Assembly (NCBI RefSeq): GCF_030010555.1 | Contig: NZ_JASCQP010000011.1 | Location: 124,001-188,000, forward strand | Reading direction: 5' to 3' | Origin: Halomonas rhizosphaerae | GTDB taxonomy: Bacteria > Pseudomonadota > Gammaproteobacteria > Pseudomonadales > Halomonadaceae | Length of the DNA: 64,000 bases | Shown here: one piece after another, positions 1 through 21,536 of the stretch | Numbering within the stretch: the stretch's first letter is position 1 | Layout: every line of letters begins with the position of its first letter | Made by a program: the position numbers and the translations under genes | The notes under the pieces: model-generated | What the model saw: the letters and a program-made list of their open reading frames with translations, nothing else | Databases searched by the model: none | What the model was told of the DNA's origin: nothing

Positions 1-1
1 C

Positions 2-5649
<5,648 letters not shown>

Positions 5650-5761
5650 CGGCGAGCCGTTCCTCACGCCCACTCAGCGCCCCGGCCAACGTCGGGGCGT
5701 CTGCATTGCGGCGGGACGCTTCATCTAGACTCTTCCCATAGCCATTGCTCAGGAGGCGTTC

Positions 5762-6316
5762 ATGGAGACGACGCTGGCCACCCTGGGGCTTGCAGCGGCG
5801 GAAAGCGGGCCGCTCGCGCCTGAACGGATGACGTTCGCCGATGATGGGAGCATCCCCAATACACTGTTGGCGACGCTGCTGTTTCGCTCGCGGGGGCTCG
5901 ATTCGCGGCTCGACCGGGAGGCCGTGGCCCACGGCTTCGAGCGGGTCTTTGCCACCAGTGGCTGGCGGCCGAGCTGGCGCGGCGGCGTCTATCCCTATCA
6001 CCACTATCATTCCATCGCCCACGAGGCCTTCGGCGTGCTGTCGGGGTGGGGCCGGTTGCGACTGGGCGGTGAGCAGGGAGAGGACGTCGACATCCGTGCC
6101 GGCGATGCGCTGGTGCTGCCGGCGGGCACCGGGCATTGCCACCTCCAGGCGAGCGATGATTTCCTGCTGCTCGCCGCCTATCCCGAGGATCAGCGCGAGC
6201 TCGACCTGATCCGTGCCGACCCCGCCGAGCATGATGCGGCGGTGTCACGCATCACCAAGGTGTCACGCCCCGAGCGCGACCCGCTGGGTGGCGAGATGAG
6301 GCACTGGTGGCCATGA
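5762..6316 (+). CDS. Cupin-domain protein, YjlB-like
   Basis: 184-residue protein of the cupin superfamily, resembling the uncharacterised YjlB group. The double-stranded beta-helix core is visible as HHYHSIAHEAFGVLSG (likely metal-binding histidines), followed by RAGDALVLPAGTGHCHL. No signal peptide or membrane segment is seen, so it is cytoplasmic. The ATG at 5762 has a near-perfect AGGAGG Shine-Dalgarno. It stands alone between gltD (112 bp upstream) and pyrG (about 216 bp downstream). The fold call is secure but substrate and role are unknown; sugar or small-metabolite binding would be only a guess. Confidence 0.8.
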   Translation: METTLATLGLAAAESGPLAPERMTFADDGSIPNTLLATLLFRSRGLDSRLDREAVAHGFERVFATSGWRPSWRGGVYPYHHYHSIAHEAFGVLSGWGRLRLGGEQGEDVDIRAGDALVLPAGTGHCHLQASDDFLLLAAYPEDQRELDLIRADPAEHDAAVSRITKVSRPERDPLGGEMRHWWP

Positions 6317-6403
6317 TGGCACCCCTCCGGTAGGGCTATCGCCGTCAGCGGCATGAGGCGAGGGCGTTCCGGCGCCGCCCATCGCGTGGGCGCTGATTGA
6401 TGA

Positions 6404-10387
<3,984 letters not shown>

Positions 10388-10417
10388 GCGAACAGCGTTG
10401 CCTTCTGCGTGACCTCC

Positions 10418-10435
10418 TGTAGGAGATCGCCTACA
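10418..10435. promoter_or_regulatory. GacA/UvrY-type response-regulator box
   Basis: The palindrome TGTAGGAGATCGCCTACA has the same N6-spaced architecture as the GacA/UvrY/SirA operator (TGTAAG-AGATCT-CTTACA) and differs from it at three of 18 positions. It lies about 180-200 bp upstream of the inferred 5' end of the GGA-rich RNA at 10616, the distance typical for the upstream activating sequence of Pseudomonas rsmZ genes. It also forms an 8-bp hairpin (10416-10437), so a post-eno RNA hairpin is an alternative reading. Confidence 0.6.
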
Positions 10436-10473
10436 GGGTAGCGAAGAGATCCGCCATCCCTGCGTCGGAAAGG

Positions 10474-10503
10474 CCCGACCCTTCACGGGGTCGGGTATTT
10501 TCA
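10474..10503 (+). terminator. Intrinsic terminator after eno
   Basis: An 8-bp perfect stem (CCCGACCC / GGGTCGGG, 10474-10481 with 10488-10495) is followed by a T-rich tail (TATTTTCATTT). It lies 86 bp after the eno stop. Confidence 0.75.
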
Positions 10504-10615
10504 TTTCATTGATTTACAAGGGTTTTTCCCAGACAGCGCTGACAGGGCGGGCCGGGATGTCCCTGGCGGACGCGTTACGGGCGGGGTTGTGCTGCAATGC
10601 GGCTATGCCACACTG

Positions 10616-10791
10616 CACTCGGGATGTGGGAGAGCGGGGATGCTCTTCCGGCAGGATGCAACGGGATGCGTCAAGTGATGCGCTCGGTGCGGCAGGAGGC
10701 CGCTCCCGGGCAGGGAAGGCATCACGGGAGTCGGGCGGAGGGAGCCGCCCGAGGATCGGCTGGGAGCGGGCGGCCTGCGGGCCGCCTTTTT
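10616..10791 (+). ncRNA. Candidate RsmZ/CsrB-family CsrA-sequestering small RNA
   Basis: This stretch has no convincing gene but about a dozen GGA motifs within about 170 nt. Several sit in hairpin loops: loop GGGGAT on an 8-bp stem (10628-10635/10642-10649), loop AGGGAG on an 8-bp stem (10731-10738/10745-10752) and an AGGGAAGG-containing loop closed by CTCCCG/CGGGAG (10703-10730). It ends in a strong terminator (10769-10791). GGA in hairpin loops is the CsrA/RsmA binding signature. In Pseudomonas aeruginosa rsmZ lies next to fdxA, and here the RNA also directly neighbours fdxA. A GacA/UvrY-type box lies upstream at 10418. The 5' end is a guess based on a weak -10-like TATGCC at 10604. csrA itself is at 20684. 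Confidence 0.7.
10769..10791 (+). terminator. Intrinsic terminator of the candidate RsmZ-like RNA
   Basis: GGCGGCC-TGCG-GGCCGCC (10769-10786) is followed by five T (10787-10791). It has no upstream protein gene on the plus strand other than eno, which already has its own terminator, so it implies a separate short transcript. Confidence 0.8.
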
Positions 10792-10828
10792 GCCGAGTGT
10801 TCTCCTTCTTCGCTCAGGGCAGAAACGT

Positions 10829-10860
10829 CGACGCCGGATGTCATGTGACATCCGGCGTCG
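10829..10860 (-). terminator. Terminator after fdxA
   Basis: A perfect 15-bp inverted repeat (10829-10843/10846-10860) lies 23 bp downstream of the fdxA stop. Read on the minus strand it is followed by a short T-rich stretch (CGTTTCT). It could also stop readthrough from the plus-strand RNA. Confidence 0.75.
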
Positions 10861-10883
10861 TCGTGTCCGGCCGTGGCGGCGGT

Positions 10884-11207
10884 TCAGCGCTCGAGCAGTT
10901 CCAGCTTGCCCGGCTTGCCGTCCCACTCCTCGGCATCCTCCGGCGGATCCTTCTTCTCGCTGATATTCGGCCAGACCTCGGCCAGCTCGGCGTTGATCTC
11001 GATGAACGCCTCCTGGCCATCAGGGAGCTCATCCTCCGAGAAGATCGCTTCGGCGGGGCACTCCGGCTCGCACAGGGCGCAGTCGATGCACTCGTCGGGG
11101 TGGATCACCAGGAAGTTGGGGCCTTCGTAGAAGCAGTCCACCGGGCAGACCTCGACACAGTCGGTGTACTTGCACTTGATGCAGTTCTCGGTGACGACGA
11201 ATGTCAT
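10884..11207 (-). CDS. fdxA: Seven-iron ferredoxin (3Fe-4S/4Fe-4S), FdxA type
   Basis: 107-residue low-potential electron carrier that aligns without gaps over its N-terminal half with Azotobacter ferredoxin I. C9, C17 and C50 are the expected 3Fe-4S ligands; C21, C40, C43 and C46 are the expected 4Fe-4S ligands. The extra C12 and C25 of that family are also present. The C-terminal extension ([13 protein letters not shown]) is characteristic. It is transcribed on the minus strand downstream of mutS, separated from it by 163 bp that hold an AT-rich operator-like palindrome, so it probably has its own promoter. A 15-bp hairpin terminator follows. Confidence 0.96.
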   Translation of the reverse strand: MTFVVTENCIKCKYTDCVEVCPVDCFYEGPNFLVIHPDECIDCALCEPECPAEAIFSEDELPDGQEAFIEINAELAEVWPNISEKKDPPEDAEEWDGKPGKLELLER

Positions 11208-11268
11208 GCCAGTCTCCCATTCTCTGGCCGTGGCAGGGCGCGGCCGGTAGTCGATGATTCAATATTCG

Positions 11269-11292
11269 TTATAAGAAAGAAAATTCTTATAA
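11269..11292. promoter_or_regulatory. Operator-like palindrome upstream of fdxA
   Basis: TTATAAGAA-N6-TTCTTATAA is a perfect 9-bp inverted repeat in a strikingly AT-rich patch, 62-85 bp upstream of the fdxA start. Its TATAA elements may double as a -10 region. The regulator is not identifiable by eye; symmetry and spacing suggest a dimeric activator or repressor. Confidence 0.45.
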
Positions 11293-11370
11293 TTTCCAGG
11301 ATTTGATCGAGCCATTCTAGTCGTCGCGGGGGTGGCCTCGCAAGCCAAGCTCGGCGCCATTGTCGGCCAT

Positions 11371-13959
11371 TCACAGGGCCTCCTTCCAGCGGTAGAGCAG
11401 CTCCAGGGCCTGGCGGGGCGACAGTGCGTCGGGGTCCAGGCCGCCCAGTTGCTCGACCAGCGGGTGGGGCGTGCTGGCGAAGAGGTCGGCCTGGCGGGGC
11501 GCGGCCGACCGCTCCCCGTCGCCCGCCGTGACGGACGGCAGCCGGCTGCCCTGGTCGATCTCCTGCTGCTCCAGGGTGGCGAGCTTCTGTCTGGCGCGGG
11601 CGATCACGCCCTGGGGAACGCCGGCCAGCTGGGCCACCTGCAGGCCGTAGCTCTGGCTGGCCGGGCCGTCCTCCACCCGGTGCATGAAGACGATCCCGTC
11701 GCGATGCTCCGCGGCCGTCAGGTGCACGTTGGCCACCCCCTCGGCCTGCTCGGCCAGCGCCGTCATCTCGAAGTAGTGGGTGGCGAACAGCGTGAAGGCA
11801 CGGGTGCGAGTCAGGTGCTCGGCGCTGGCCCAGGCCAGCGAGAGGCCATCGAAGGTGCTGGTGCCGCGGCCGATCTCGTCCATCAGCACCAGGCTTTCGT
11901 CGGTGGCATTGTGCAGGATGCTGGCGGTCTCGGTCATCTCCACCATGAAGGTGGAGCGCCCGCCGGCCAGGTCGTCCGAGGAGCCGATGCGGGTGAAGAT
12001 GCGGTCCACCGGTCCGATGGCGGCCGCATCCGCCGGCACGAAGCTGCCGGTGTGGGCGAGCAGGGTGATCAGCGCGGCCTGGCGCATGTAGGTGGACTTG
12101 CCGCCCATGTTGGGGCCGGTGATGACCAGCATGCGGCGCGCATCGTCCAGCACCAGGTCGTTGGGCACGAAGGGGGCCTCGGTGACCTGTTCGACCACCG
12201 GGTGGCGGCCGCCGCGGATGTCGATGCCCGGTGTCTCGGGCAGCGCCGGACGCACGAAGTCCAGGGCCCGGGCGCGCTCGGCGAAGGCGCACAGCACGTC
12301 CAGTGCCGCCAGCGCCCGGCCGGTCCCCTGCAGCGCGGCGAGCTCGGCGTTCAGGGTGTCGAGCAGGCCATCGTAGAGCAGCTTCTCGCGGGCCAGGGCG
12401 CGGGACTTTGCCGAGAGGGCCTTGTCCTCGAACTCCTTGAGCTCGGGGATGATGAAGCGCTCGGCATTCTTCAGGGTCTGGCGGCGGACATAGTCGACGG
12501 GGGCATCCCGGGCCTGGGCGCGGGGGATCTCGATGTAGTAGCCGTGGACCCGGTTGTAGCCCACCTTGAGGCCGGGCAGCCCGGTCCGCTCGCGCTCCCG
12601 GGTCTCCAGGCGAATCAGGTAGTCGCCGGCATGCTCGGCGAGCCCGCGGTGCTCGTCGAGTTCGGCGTCGAAGCCCTCGGCGATCACCCCGCCGTCACGG
12701 ATCACCACCGGCGGGTTCTCCACCAGGGCGCGGGTCAGGGTGTCGGCCAGCGACGGGAAGGGATGGATATGGTGGCGGAGCTCGTCGAGCGTGCTGCCCT
12801 CGCCGTAGGCCTCGAGCTCGGCCTGGAGGTCGGGCAGAGCGACCAGGGCGTCGCGCAGGCGGGCCAGGTCGCGGGGGCGCGCGCTGTAGAGGGCCACTCG
12901 GGCTAGGATGCGTTCCACGTCGCCGATCGCCTTGAGCGACTCGCGCAGTGCCACGAAACCCTCGTCGTCGAGCAGCAGCGCCACCGCCGCCTGGCGGCCA
13001 CCGACCTGGGCACGGTCGCGCAGCGGGCGATTGAGCCAGCGCTTGAGCAGCCGCGAGCCCATGGCGGTAGCGGTGGTGTCGAGCACGCTGGCCAGGGTGT
13101 TGTCGGCGCTTCCGCCGAGGTTGACGTCGATCTCCAGGTTGCGACGGCTGGCGGCATCGATCACCACGGCATCGTCGCGGTTCTCCACGCCGATGGCGGT
13201 GACATGGGGCAGGGCCGTGCGCTGGGTGTCCCGGGCATAGTCGACCAGCACGCCAGCGGCGGTGATGGCGGCCTCCAGATGGGCGCAGCCGAAGCCGCGC
13301 AGGTCCTGGACCTGAAACTGGTCGCACAGGGTGCGGGTCGCGCTCTCGCGGTCGAACAGCCAGTCGCTCTGGCGACGCAGGCCGCGACGCCCCTCCAGGG
13401 CGGCCGGCAGGGCCAGGCTCTCGGCGACCAGCAGCTCGGCGGGGTCGAGGCGCTGGAGTTCGGCGAGCATCTCGCCCTCGCCCTCGACCTCCAGCACGTT
13501 GAAGCGACCGCTGGAGAGCTCCAGCCAGGCCAGCCCCCAGCGCTCGCCGAGCGGGGCCACGGCGACCAGCAGGTTGTCGCGGCGGGCATCCAGCAGCGCC
13601 TCGTCGTAGAGGGTGCCGGGGGTGACGATGCGCACCACGCGGCGCTCCACCGGGCCCTTGCTGGTGGCCGGGTCGCCGATCTGCTCGCAGATCGCCACCG
13701 ACTCGCCGGCAGTGACCAGGCGGGCCAGGTACCCTTCGGCGCTGTGGTAGGGCACCCCGGCCATGGGAATCGGCTTGCCGGCGGACTGGCCGCGCTGGGT
13801 CAGGGTGATGTCGAGCAGGGCGGCGGCACGCCGGGCGTCGTCGAAGAACAGCTCGTAGAAGTCGCCCATGCGATAGAAGAGCAGCACGTCGGGGTGCTCG
13901 CGCTTGATCTTCAGGTACTGGCTCATCATGGGGGTATGCTGGGCACTGGCCTGTGACAT
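11371..13959 (-). CDS. mutS: DNA mismatch repair protein MutS
   Basis: 862-residue mismatch-recognition ATPase that recruits MutL. The N-terminal mismatch-binding domain contains the Phe-x-Glu wedge ([10 protein letters not shown], about residues 32-41). The C-terminal ABC-type ATPase has the Walker [16 protein letters not shown] and the Walker B/signature region [16 protein letters not shown]. Length is close to the E. coli protein (853). The ATG on the minus strand at 13959 is preceded by a GGA-type ribosome site. It is divergent from pncC, and fdxA is next downstream. Confidence 0.98.
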   Translation of the reverse strand: MSQASAQHTPMMSQYLKIKREHPDVLLFYRMGDFYELFFDDARRAAALLDITLTQRGQSAGKPIPMAGVPYHSAEGYLARLVTAGESVAICEQIGDPATSKGPVERRVVRIVTPGTLYDEALLDARRDNLLVAVAPLGERWGLAWLELSSGRFNVLEVEGEGEMLAELQRLDPAELLVAESLALPAALEGRRGLRRQSDWLFDRESATRTLCDQFQVQDLRGFGCAHLEAAITAAGVLVDYARDTQRTALPHVTAIGVENRDDAVVIDAASRRNLEIDVNLGGSADNTLASVLDTTATAMGSRLLKRWLNRPLRDRAQVGGRQAAVALLLDDEGFVALRESLKAIGDVERILARVALYSARPRDLARLRDALVALPDLQAELEAYGEGSTLDELRHHIHPFPSLADTLTRALVENPPVVIRDGGVIAEGFDAELDEHRGLAEHAGDYLIRLETRERERTGLPGLKVGYNRVHGYYIEIPRAQARDAPVDYVRRQTLKNAERFIIPELKEFEDKALSAKSRALAREKLLYDGLLDTLNAELAALQGTGRALAALDVLCAFAERARALDFVRPALPETPGIDIRGGRHPVVEQVTEAPFVPNDLVLDDARRMLVITGPNMGGKSTYMRQAALITLLAHTGSFVPADAAAIGPVDRIFTRIGSSDDLAGGRSTFMVEMTETASILHNATDESLVLMDEIGRGTSTFDGLSLAWASAEHLTRTRAFTLFATHYFEMTALAEQAEGVANVHLTAAEHRDGIVFMHRVEDGPASQSYGLQVAQLAGVPQGVIARARQKLATLEQQEIDQGSRLPSVTAGDGERSAAPRQADLFASTPHPLVEQLGGLDPDALSPRQALELLYRWKEAL

Positions 13960-14103
13960 CGGGTTCCTGCTCTGACGGATGACGGATGGCTGGCGTCGAA
14001 TGCGCCATGCATGTCGCTGGCAAAGCCGTTATTGTACGGAAAAGTCATCGCTCACGCGCGGCCGACGTCGTCTCGGCCGCTGCGAAAGCCCAGGAGTCAT
14101 GCC

Positions 14104-14616
14104 ATGTCCCTCCGCGCCTCCCGCCTGGCCGACCTCGACCTCGTGGCCCTCGCCGAGCGTCTTGGCGAACTGTGCCGCGAGCGGGGCATCACGGTCACCG
14201 CGGCCGAGTCCTGCACCGGGGGCGGGGTGGCCAGCGCCATCACCGCCGTGGCCGGCAGCTCCGACTGGTTCGAGACCGGCTACGTGACCTATGCCAACGG
14301 TGCCAAGACCCGCCTGCTGGGCGTGTCGGAAGCGCTGCTGGCCGAGCAGGGGGCGGTCAGTCGCGAGGTGGTCGAGGCCATGGTCGCCGGCGCCTGCCAC
14401 GACAGCGGCGCCGAGCTGGGCGTGGCGATCAGCGGGGTAGCCGGCCCCGGCGGCGGCAGTGCCGACAAGCCCGTAGGCACCGTCTGGCTGGCCTGGGGCG
14501 ACACCGAACGGGTCGAGGCGGCGTGCCACCACTTCGCGGGCGACCGGGCAGCGGTGCGCGAACAGGCCGTGCGCGAGGCGCTGATCGGCCTGGTGCGGCG
14601 GCTGGCGTCGGACTGA
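14104..14616 (+). CDS. pncC: Nicotinamide-nucleotide amidase (CinA C-terminal family)
   Basis: 170-residue PncC/CinA C-terminal-domain protein that deamidates nicotinamide mononucleotide to nicotinate mononucleotide in NAD salvage. Characteristic segments are [34 protein letters not shown] and [20 protein letters not shown]. The frame is open upstream to 14011, but the ATG at 14104 has AGGAG at a 7-nt spacing and gives the family length. It lies just upstream of recA, as in many gammaproteobacteria, but recA has its own SOS promoter in the gap. Confidence 0.93.
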   Translation: MSLRASRLADLDLVALAERLGELCRERGITVTAAESCTGGGVASAITAVAGSSDWFETGYVTYANGAKTRLLGVSEALLAEQGAVSREVVEAMVAGACHDSGAELGVAISGVAGPGGGSADKPVGTVWLAWGDTERVEAACHHFAGDRAAVREQAVREALIGLVRRLASD

Positions 14617-14680
14617 CCCCCTGGTCCGGTCGTGCTGCCACGACTGCAATGCTGGTCGCGCCGGGATTTTTTCGCCATAC

Positions 14681-14700
14681 TACTGTGCAGTCATACAGTG
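14681..14700. promoter_or_regulatory. LexA (SOS) box upstream of recA
   Basis: TACTGTGCAGTCATACAGTG matches the gammaproteobacterial SOS box (CTGT-N8-ACAG core perfect). It lies 48 bp upstream of the recA ATG, where it would overlap the promoter and give DNA-damage induction. Confidence 0.93.
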
Positions 14701-14748
14701 GTTACCGGCCATCGTCATCTTCATTCGCTACCTCTCAGGAGTTCCTTC

Positions 14749-15816
<1,068 letters not shown>

Positions 15817-15819
15817 GGC

Positions 15820-16308
15820 ATGCTGGGACAGTCCTCCGGCAGCGAGTCGTCGCCCCGGGACGATGCCATTCGCCTGCTGGCCCGGCGGGAGCACTCGCGC
15901 CAGGAGCTGGCCGAGCGCCTGGCGGCCAAGGGCTACGCGCCCGAGCGCATCGCCGAGTGCCTGAACGACCTGGCCGAGCAGGGGCTGCAGTCTGACGCCC
16001 GCTTCGCCGAGAGTTTCCTGCGCTCACGCATCCTGCGGGGCCAGGGGCCGCTGAAGATCCGGCTGGAGCTGGAGCGACGCGGCCTCGACCGGGAGGCGGT
16101 CCGTCACGCCTTCGCCGAGAGCGAGCAGGCCGGCGAGGGCGACTGGCTCGCCCTGGCCTGCGAGGCGCTCTCGAGGCGCTTCACCGGACCCGGCGAGTCG
16201 CCCCGCGAGCGCGCCCGCCGCGAGCGCTTCCTGGCCCAACGCGGCTTCGACTTCGACCAGGTGCGCCACGCCCTGGAGCACGCCTGGGATTCGACACCAG
16301 ATCAGTAG
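15820..16308 (+). CDS. recX: Regulatory protein RecX
   Basis: 162-residue inhibitor of RecA filament extension. The protein is mostly helical and Arg/Glu-rich, with the RecX repeat pattern: AIRLLARREHSRQELAERL near residues 16-34, then ECLNDLAEQGLQSDARFAES and GPLKIRLELERRGLD. Length fits the family (~150-165). It starts 3 bp after recA, so it must be co-transcribed and SOS-induced with it. The start codon is chosen from the short AAGG upstream and the absence of better alternatives. Confidence 0.92.
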   Translation: MLGQSSGSESSPRDDAIRLLARREHSRQELAERLAAKGYAPERIAECLNDLAEQGLQSDARFAESFLRSRILRGQGPLKIRLELERRGLDREAVRHAFAESEQAGEGDWLALACEALSRRFTGPGESPRERARRERFLAQRGFDFDQVRHALEHAWDSTPDQ

Positions 16309-16383
16309 TCCTCCAGGTCAGCCCCCGCATCAGCCATGAGGGGTGCTGGCGCTGGCGCCCCTTCAGTCCCTTGACAACTGCGC

Positions 16384-16389
16384 TATAAT
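16384..16389 (+). promoter_or_regulatory. Perfect -10 hexamer upstream of alaS
   Basis: TATAAT lies 130 bp upstream of the alaS start. A consensus TTGACA occurs at 16371-16376 but only 7 bp away, far from the 16-18 bp a sigma70 promoter needs. The real -35 for this -10 is therefore weak (about 16361), or the two hexamers belong to different promoters. Confidence 0.4.
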
Positions 16390-16518
16390 GGCTTCCTTTG
16401 CGAACGCCCCGGGTGGCATCCCGCGGCACCACGATGCGGCTGGAGACCGCGCGTCGTGGTACCCGCCTCGAGCCAGCGTCGCCCGCCGGGTCACCCCGTT
16501 CATCGCCACGGATACCCC

Positions 16519-19128
<2,610 letters not shown>

Positions 19129-19136
19129 GGGCTACC

Positions 19137-19165
19137 AGGGCCGGCGGCAGCGATGCCTCGGCCCT
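19137..19165 (+). terminator. Hairpin after alaS, possible weak terminator
   Basis: AGGGCCG (19137-19143) pairs with CGGCCCT (19159-19165). The following sequence is pyrimidine-rich but not a clean T-tract, so it may be an attenuating or processing hairpin between alaS and lysC. Confidence 0.35.
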
Positions 19166-19233
19166 CGTCATCTTCACTCACCTTTCACTCATCCGAGCGC
19201 GATTCGCACTCGACGCACGAGGGAAATCGGCAT

Positions 19234-20484
19234 ATGGCACTATACGTACAGAAATTCGGCGGCACCTCGGTGGGCTCCGTGGAGCGCATCAAGGCCGTGG
19301 CCGAGAAGGTCAAGGGCTTTCGCGACAACGGCCACCAGGTCGTCGTCGTGGTCTCCGCCATGAGCGGCGAGACCAATCGCCTGATCGGCATGGCCAACGA
19401 GATCAACGACGAGCCGACGCCGCGCGAGATGGACATGCTGGTCTCCACCGGCGAGCAGGTGACCATCTCGCTGCTGGCCATGGCCCTCCACAAGATCGGC
19501 GTGCCGGCGACCTCCTATACCGGTTCCCAGGTGGGCATCCGGACCGACAGTGCCCACACTAAGGCGCGCATCCAGCGCATCGAGACCGATGAGCTGCAGG
19601 CCGATCTGGACGACGGTCAGGTGGTGGTGGTCGCCGGCTTCCAGGGCGTCGACGAGGAGGGCAACATCACCACCCTCGGCCGCGGCGGCTCCGATACCAC
19701 CGGCGTGGCGCTGGCAGCGGCGCTGAAGGCGGACGAGTGCCAGATCTATACCGACGTCGACGGCGTCTACACCACCGATCCACGGGTCTGCTCCAGGGCC
19801 CAGCGTCTCGACACCATCACCGTCGAGGAGATGCTGGAACTGGCGAGCCTGGGCTCCAAGGTCCTGCAGATTCGCGCCGTCGAGTTCGCCGGCAAGTACA
19901 ATGTCCCGCTGCGCGTGCTGTCCAGCTTCGAGGATGGCCCCGGCACCCTGATCGTTGCAGACTCCGACCAAGACGAGGATTCCATGGAAGAACCGCTGAT
20001 CTCCGGCATCGCCTTCACCGCCAACGAAGCCAAGCTGACCCTGCTCAACACCCCCGACGTGCCGGGCGTGGCCTCGCGCATCCTGGGGCCGATCGCCGAT
20101 GCCAACATCGAGGTCGACATGATCGTCCAGAACGTGGCACCGGCCGGTGACTACACCGATTTCACCTTCACGGTGGCCAAGGGCGACTACAAGCAGACCA
20201 TGAAGATCCTCCAGGAGCAGGTGATCCCCGACCTGGGGGGCGGCGATCTGCGCGGGGACGACAACATCGCCAAAGTCTCGCTGGTCGGGGTGGGCATGCG
20301 CTCCCATGCCGGGGTGGCCTCGAAGTTCTTCCGCGTGCTGGCCGACGAGAACATCAACATTCGCATGGTCTCCACCTCCGAGATCAAGATCTCCGTGGTG
20401 ATCGACGAGAAGCACATGGAGCTGGCGGTCAAGGCGCTGCACAAGGCCTTCGGCCTCGACAAGAGCGACATCGAGGCCGAATAA
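19234..20484 (+). CDS. lysC: Aspartate kinase, monofunctional, ACT-domain regulated
   Basis: 416-residue aspartokinase catalysing the first step toward lysine, threonine, methionine and diaminopimelate. The kinase domain begins [20 protein letters not shown], and [15 protein letters not shown] and [12 protein letters not shown] complete the active site. Two ACT domains (about residues 260-416) provide allosteric feedback by lysine and/or threonine. The ATG at 19234 has a GAGGGA site and gives the family start, although the frame is open from 19153. An in-frame ATG at 19984 with GAGGA upstream could produce a separate ~166-residue beta subunit made of the ACT domains, as known in related aspartokinases. 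Confidence 0.96.
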   Translation: MALYVQKFGGTSVGSVERIKAVAEKVKGFRDNGHQVVVVVSAMSGETNRLIGMANEINDEPTPREMDMLVSTGEQVTISLLAMALHKIGVPATSYTGSQVGIRTDSAHTKARIQRIETDELQADLDDGQVVVVAGFQGVDEEGNITTLGRGGSDTTGVALAAALKADECQIYTDVDGVYTTDPRVCSRAQRLDTITVEEMLELASLGSKVLQIRAVEFAGKYNVPLRVLSSFEDGPGTLIVADSDQDEDSMEEPLISGIAFTANEAKLTLLNTPDVPGVASRILGPIADANIEVDMIVQNVAPAGDYTDFTFTVAKGDYKQTMKILQEQVIPDLGGGDLRGDDNIAKVSLVGVGMRSHAGVASKFFRVLADENINIRMVSTSEIKISVVIDEKHMELAVKALHKAFGLDKSDIEAE

Positions 20485-20597
20485 GGCTCTCTCGGGGCGA
20501 CGACACCTTCTACGCTTGTAGGGAAGGCCGCGACCCCCGTGCCACAGGGCTTCCTTTCAACGTGGCGCGGGCGTCTCATGGGTCGGCGCCATTGGTC

Positions 20598-20638
20598 AGG
20601 GACGACGACTTGTCGCACAATGTAACTTCGTCGTCCCT
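20598..20638. repeat. 11-bp inverted repeat in the csrA upstream region
   Basis: AGGGACGACGA (20598-20608) and TCGTCGTCCCT (20628-20638) are perfectly complementary across a 19-nt spacer, 45-86 bp upstream of the csrA start. It could be an operator or a leader-RNA stem; the left arm carries a GGA. Confidence 0.5.
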
Positions 20639-20683
20639 GCCGGCGAGCATCCCGTAGCCAGAAGTCTGAGAAGGAGATCAGTC

Positions 20684-20878
20684 ATGCTCATCCTGACCCG
20701 CCGTGTCGGCGAAACCCTGATGATCGGTGACGACATCACCGTGACCGTCCTTGGCGTCAAGGGCAATCAGGTCCGCATCGGCGTCAATGCCCCGAAGGAT
20801 GTCGCCGTGCATCGCGAGGAGATCTACCAGCGCATCCAGCGCGAGAAGGCCGATTCCGGTCTCGAGAGCGATGACTAG
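20684..20878 (+). CDS. csrA: Carbon storage regulator CsrA (RsmA)
   Basis: 64-residue RNA-binding global regulator that binds GGA motifs in mRNA leaders and is titrated by CsrB/RsmZ-type RNAs. The full family sequence is visible: [18 protein letters not shown], then [18 protein letters not shown] and the basic helix [16 protein letters not shown] lies upstream of the ATG at 20684; this also resembles a CsrA site and would allow autoregulation. The position between lysC/alaS and a tRNA-Ser gene is conserved in gammaproteobacteria. Confidence 0.97.
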   Translation: MLILTRRVGETLMIGDDITVTVLGVKGNQVRIGVNAPKDVAVHREEIYQRIQREKADSGLESDD

Positions 20879-20943
20879 CACGCGGCCGGTGCGCGAAGCG
20901 GGAGCGCCATCGCGGGGCCAGGGCGAAAAATTGCCCGGGTTGC

Positions 20944-20972
20944 TGGACAATGGCCTTCTAAAACGGTAGGAT
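20944..20972 (+). promoter_or_regulatory. Promoter candidate of the tRNA cluster
   Basis: TGGACA (20944-20949), a 17-bp spacer and TAGGAT (20967-20972) lie 18 bp upstream of tRNA-Ser. The GC-rich stretch after the -10 (ACGCACCG) is compatible with a stringently controlled stable-RNA promoter. Confidence 0.5.
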
Positions 20973-20990
20973 ACGCACCGTGTCGATGAG

Positions 20991-21085
<95 letters not shown>

Positions 21086-21104
21086 GTCGTCACGCGAAGG
21101 TCAA

Positions 21105-21181
21105 GCGCCCGTAGCTCAGCTGGATAGAGTACCTGACTACGAATCAGGTGGTCGGAGGTTCGAATCCTCCCGGGCGCGCCA
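21105..21181 (+). tRNA. tRNA-Arg (anticodon ACG), copy 1
   Basis: 77-nt tRNA with acceptor stem GCGCCCG/CGGGCGC, anticodon loop CTACGAA (anticodon ACG, wobble A expected to become inosine) and encoded CCA. It reads CGU/CGC/CGA. It is 21 nt after tRNA-Ser and probably in the same transcript. Confidence 0.97.
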
Positions 21182-21252
21182 CCTTCACTTCGGATGTGAT
21201 CGGCGGTGTAGCGCTTGATTGATCCCCGCAACGAACCTGCTTGTTGCCTTAC

Positions 21253-21329
21253 GCGCCCGTAGCTCAGCTGGATAGAGTACCTGACTACGAATCAGGTGGT
21301 CGGAGGTTCGAATCCTCCCGGGCGCGCCA
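21253..21329 (+). tRNA. tRNA-Arg (anticodon ACG), copy 2
   Basis: Identical over all 77 nt to the copy at 21105, 71 nt further downstream, with encoded CCA. This is a tandem duplication like the argV/Y/Z/Q cluster of E. coli. Two hairpins follow. Confidence 0.97.
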
Positions 21330-21335
21330 GATCTC

Positions 21336-21370
21336 GACCCGTCCTCCCTGCGAGGGCGGGTCTTCTGCTT
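21336..21370 (+). terminator. Terminator after the tRNA cluster
   Basis: An 11-bp stem with one G-U pair (21336-21346/21352-21362, loop CCTGC) starts 6 nt after the second tRNA-Arg and is followed by a T-rich tail (TTCTGCTTT). Confidence 0.7.
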
Positions 21371-21428
21371 TCCGGGCCCGCTGATCCGAGTCTTCCATCG
21401 GTGTGTCGGGGGCAGTGTGCTGCTGCTA

Positions 21429-21505
21429 GCCGGGTCGGCGCGTCTCGCGTGCCGACCCGGCGATCGTTTGAGGCGCCGTCGTGATGCGACGAGCGCCTCT
21501 TTTTT
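21429..21505 (+). terminator. Tandem hairpins, the second with a T6 tail
   Basis: An 11-bp inverted repeat without a T-tail (21429-21439/21451-21461) is followed by a longer stem (GAGGCGC plus CGTCG arms, 21470-21499) ending in TTTTTT (21500-21505). It provides back-up termination facing the convergent dusC gene. Confidence 0.75.
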
Positions 21506-21536
21506 GTGGGCGCCTGTCGCCTGCTGGTGATCCGCG

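Noticed and set aside
10509-11306. 265-codon plus-strand frame spanning the RNA candidate and fdxA
   Set aside because: It covers the GGA-rich RNA, a 15-bp terminator hairpin and the antisense of fdxA; no domain or ribosome site supports it.
21105-21329. tRNA-Arg duplicates considered as an island attachment site
   Set aside because: Both copies are complete, flanked by core genes with core-like GC, and no integrase is nearby; tandem tRNA-Arg(ACG) is normal at this locus.
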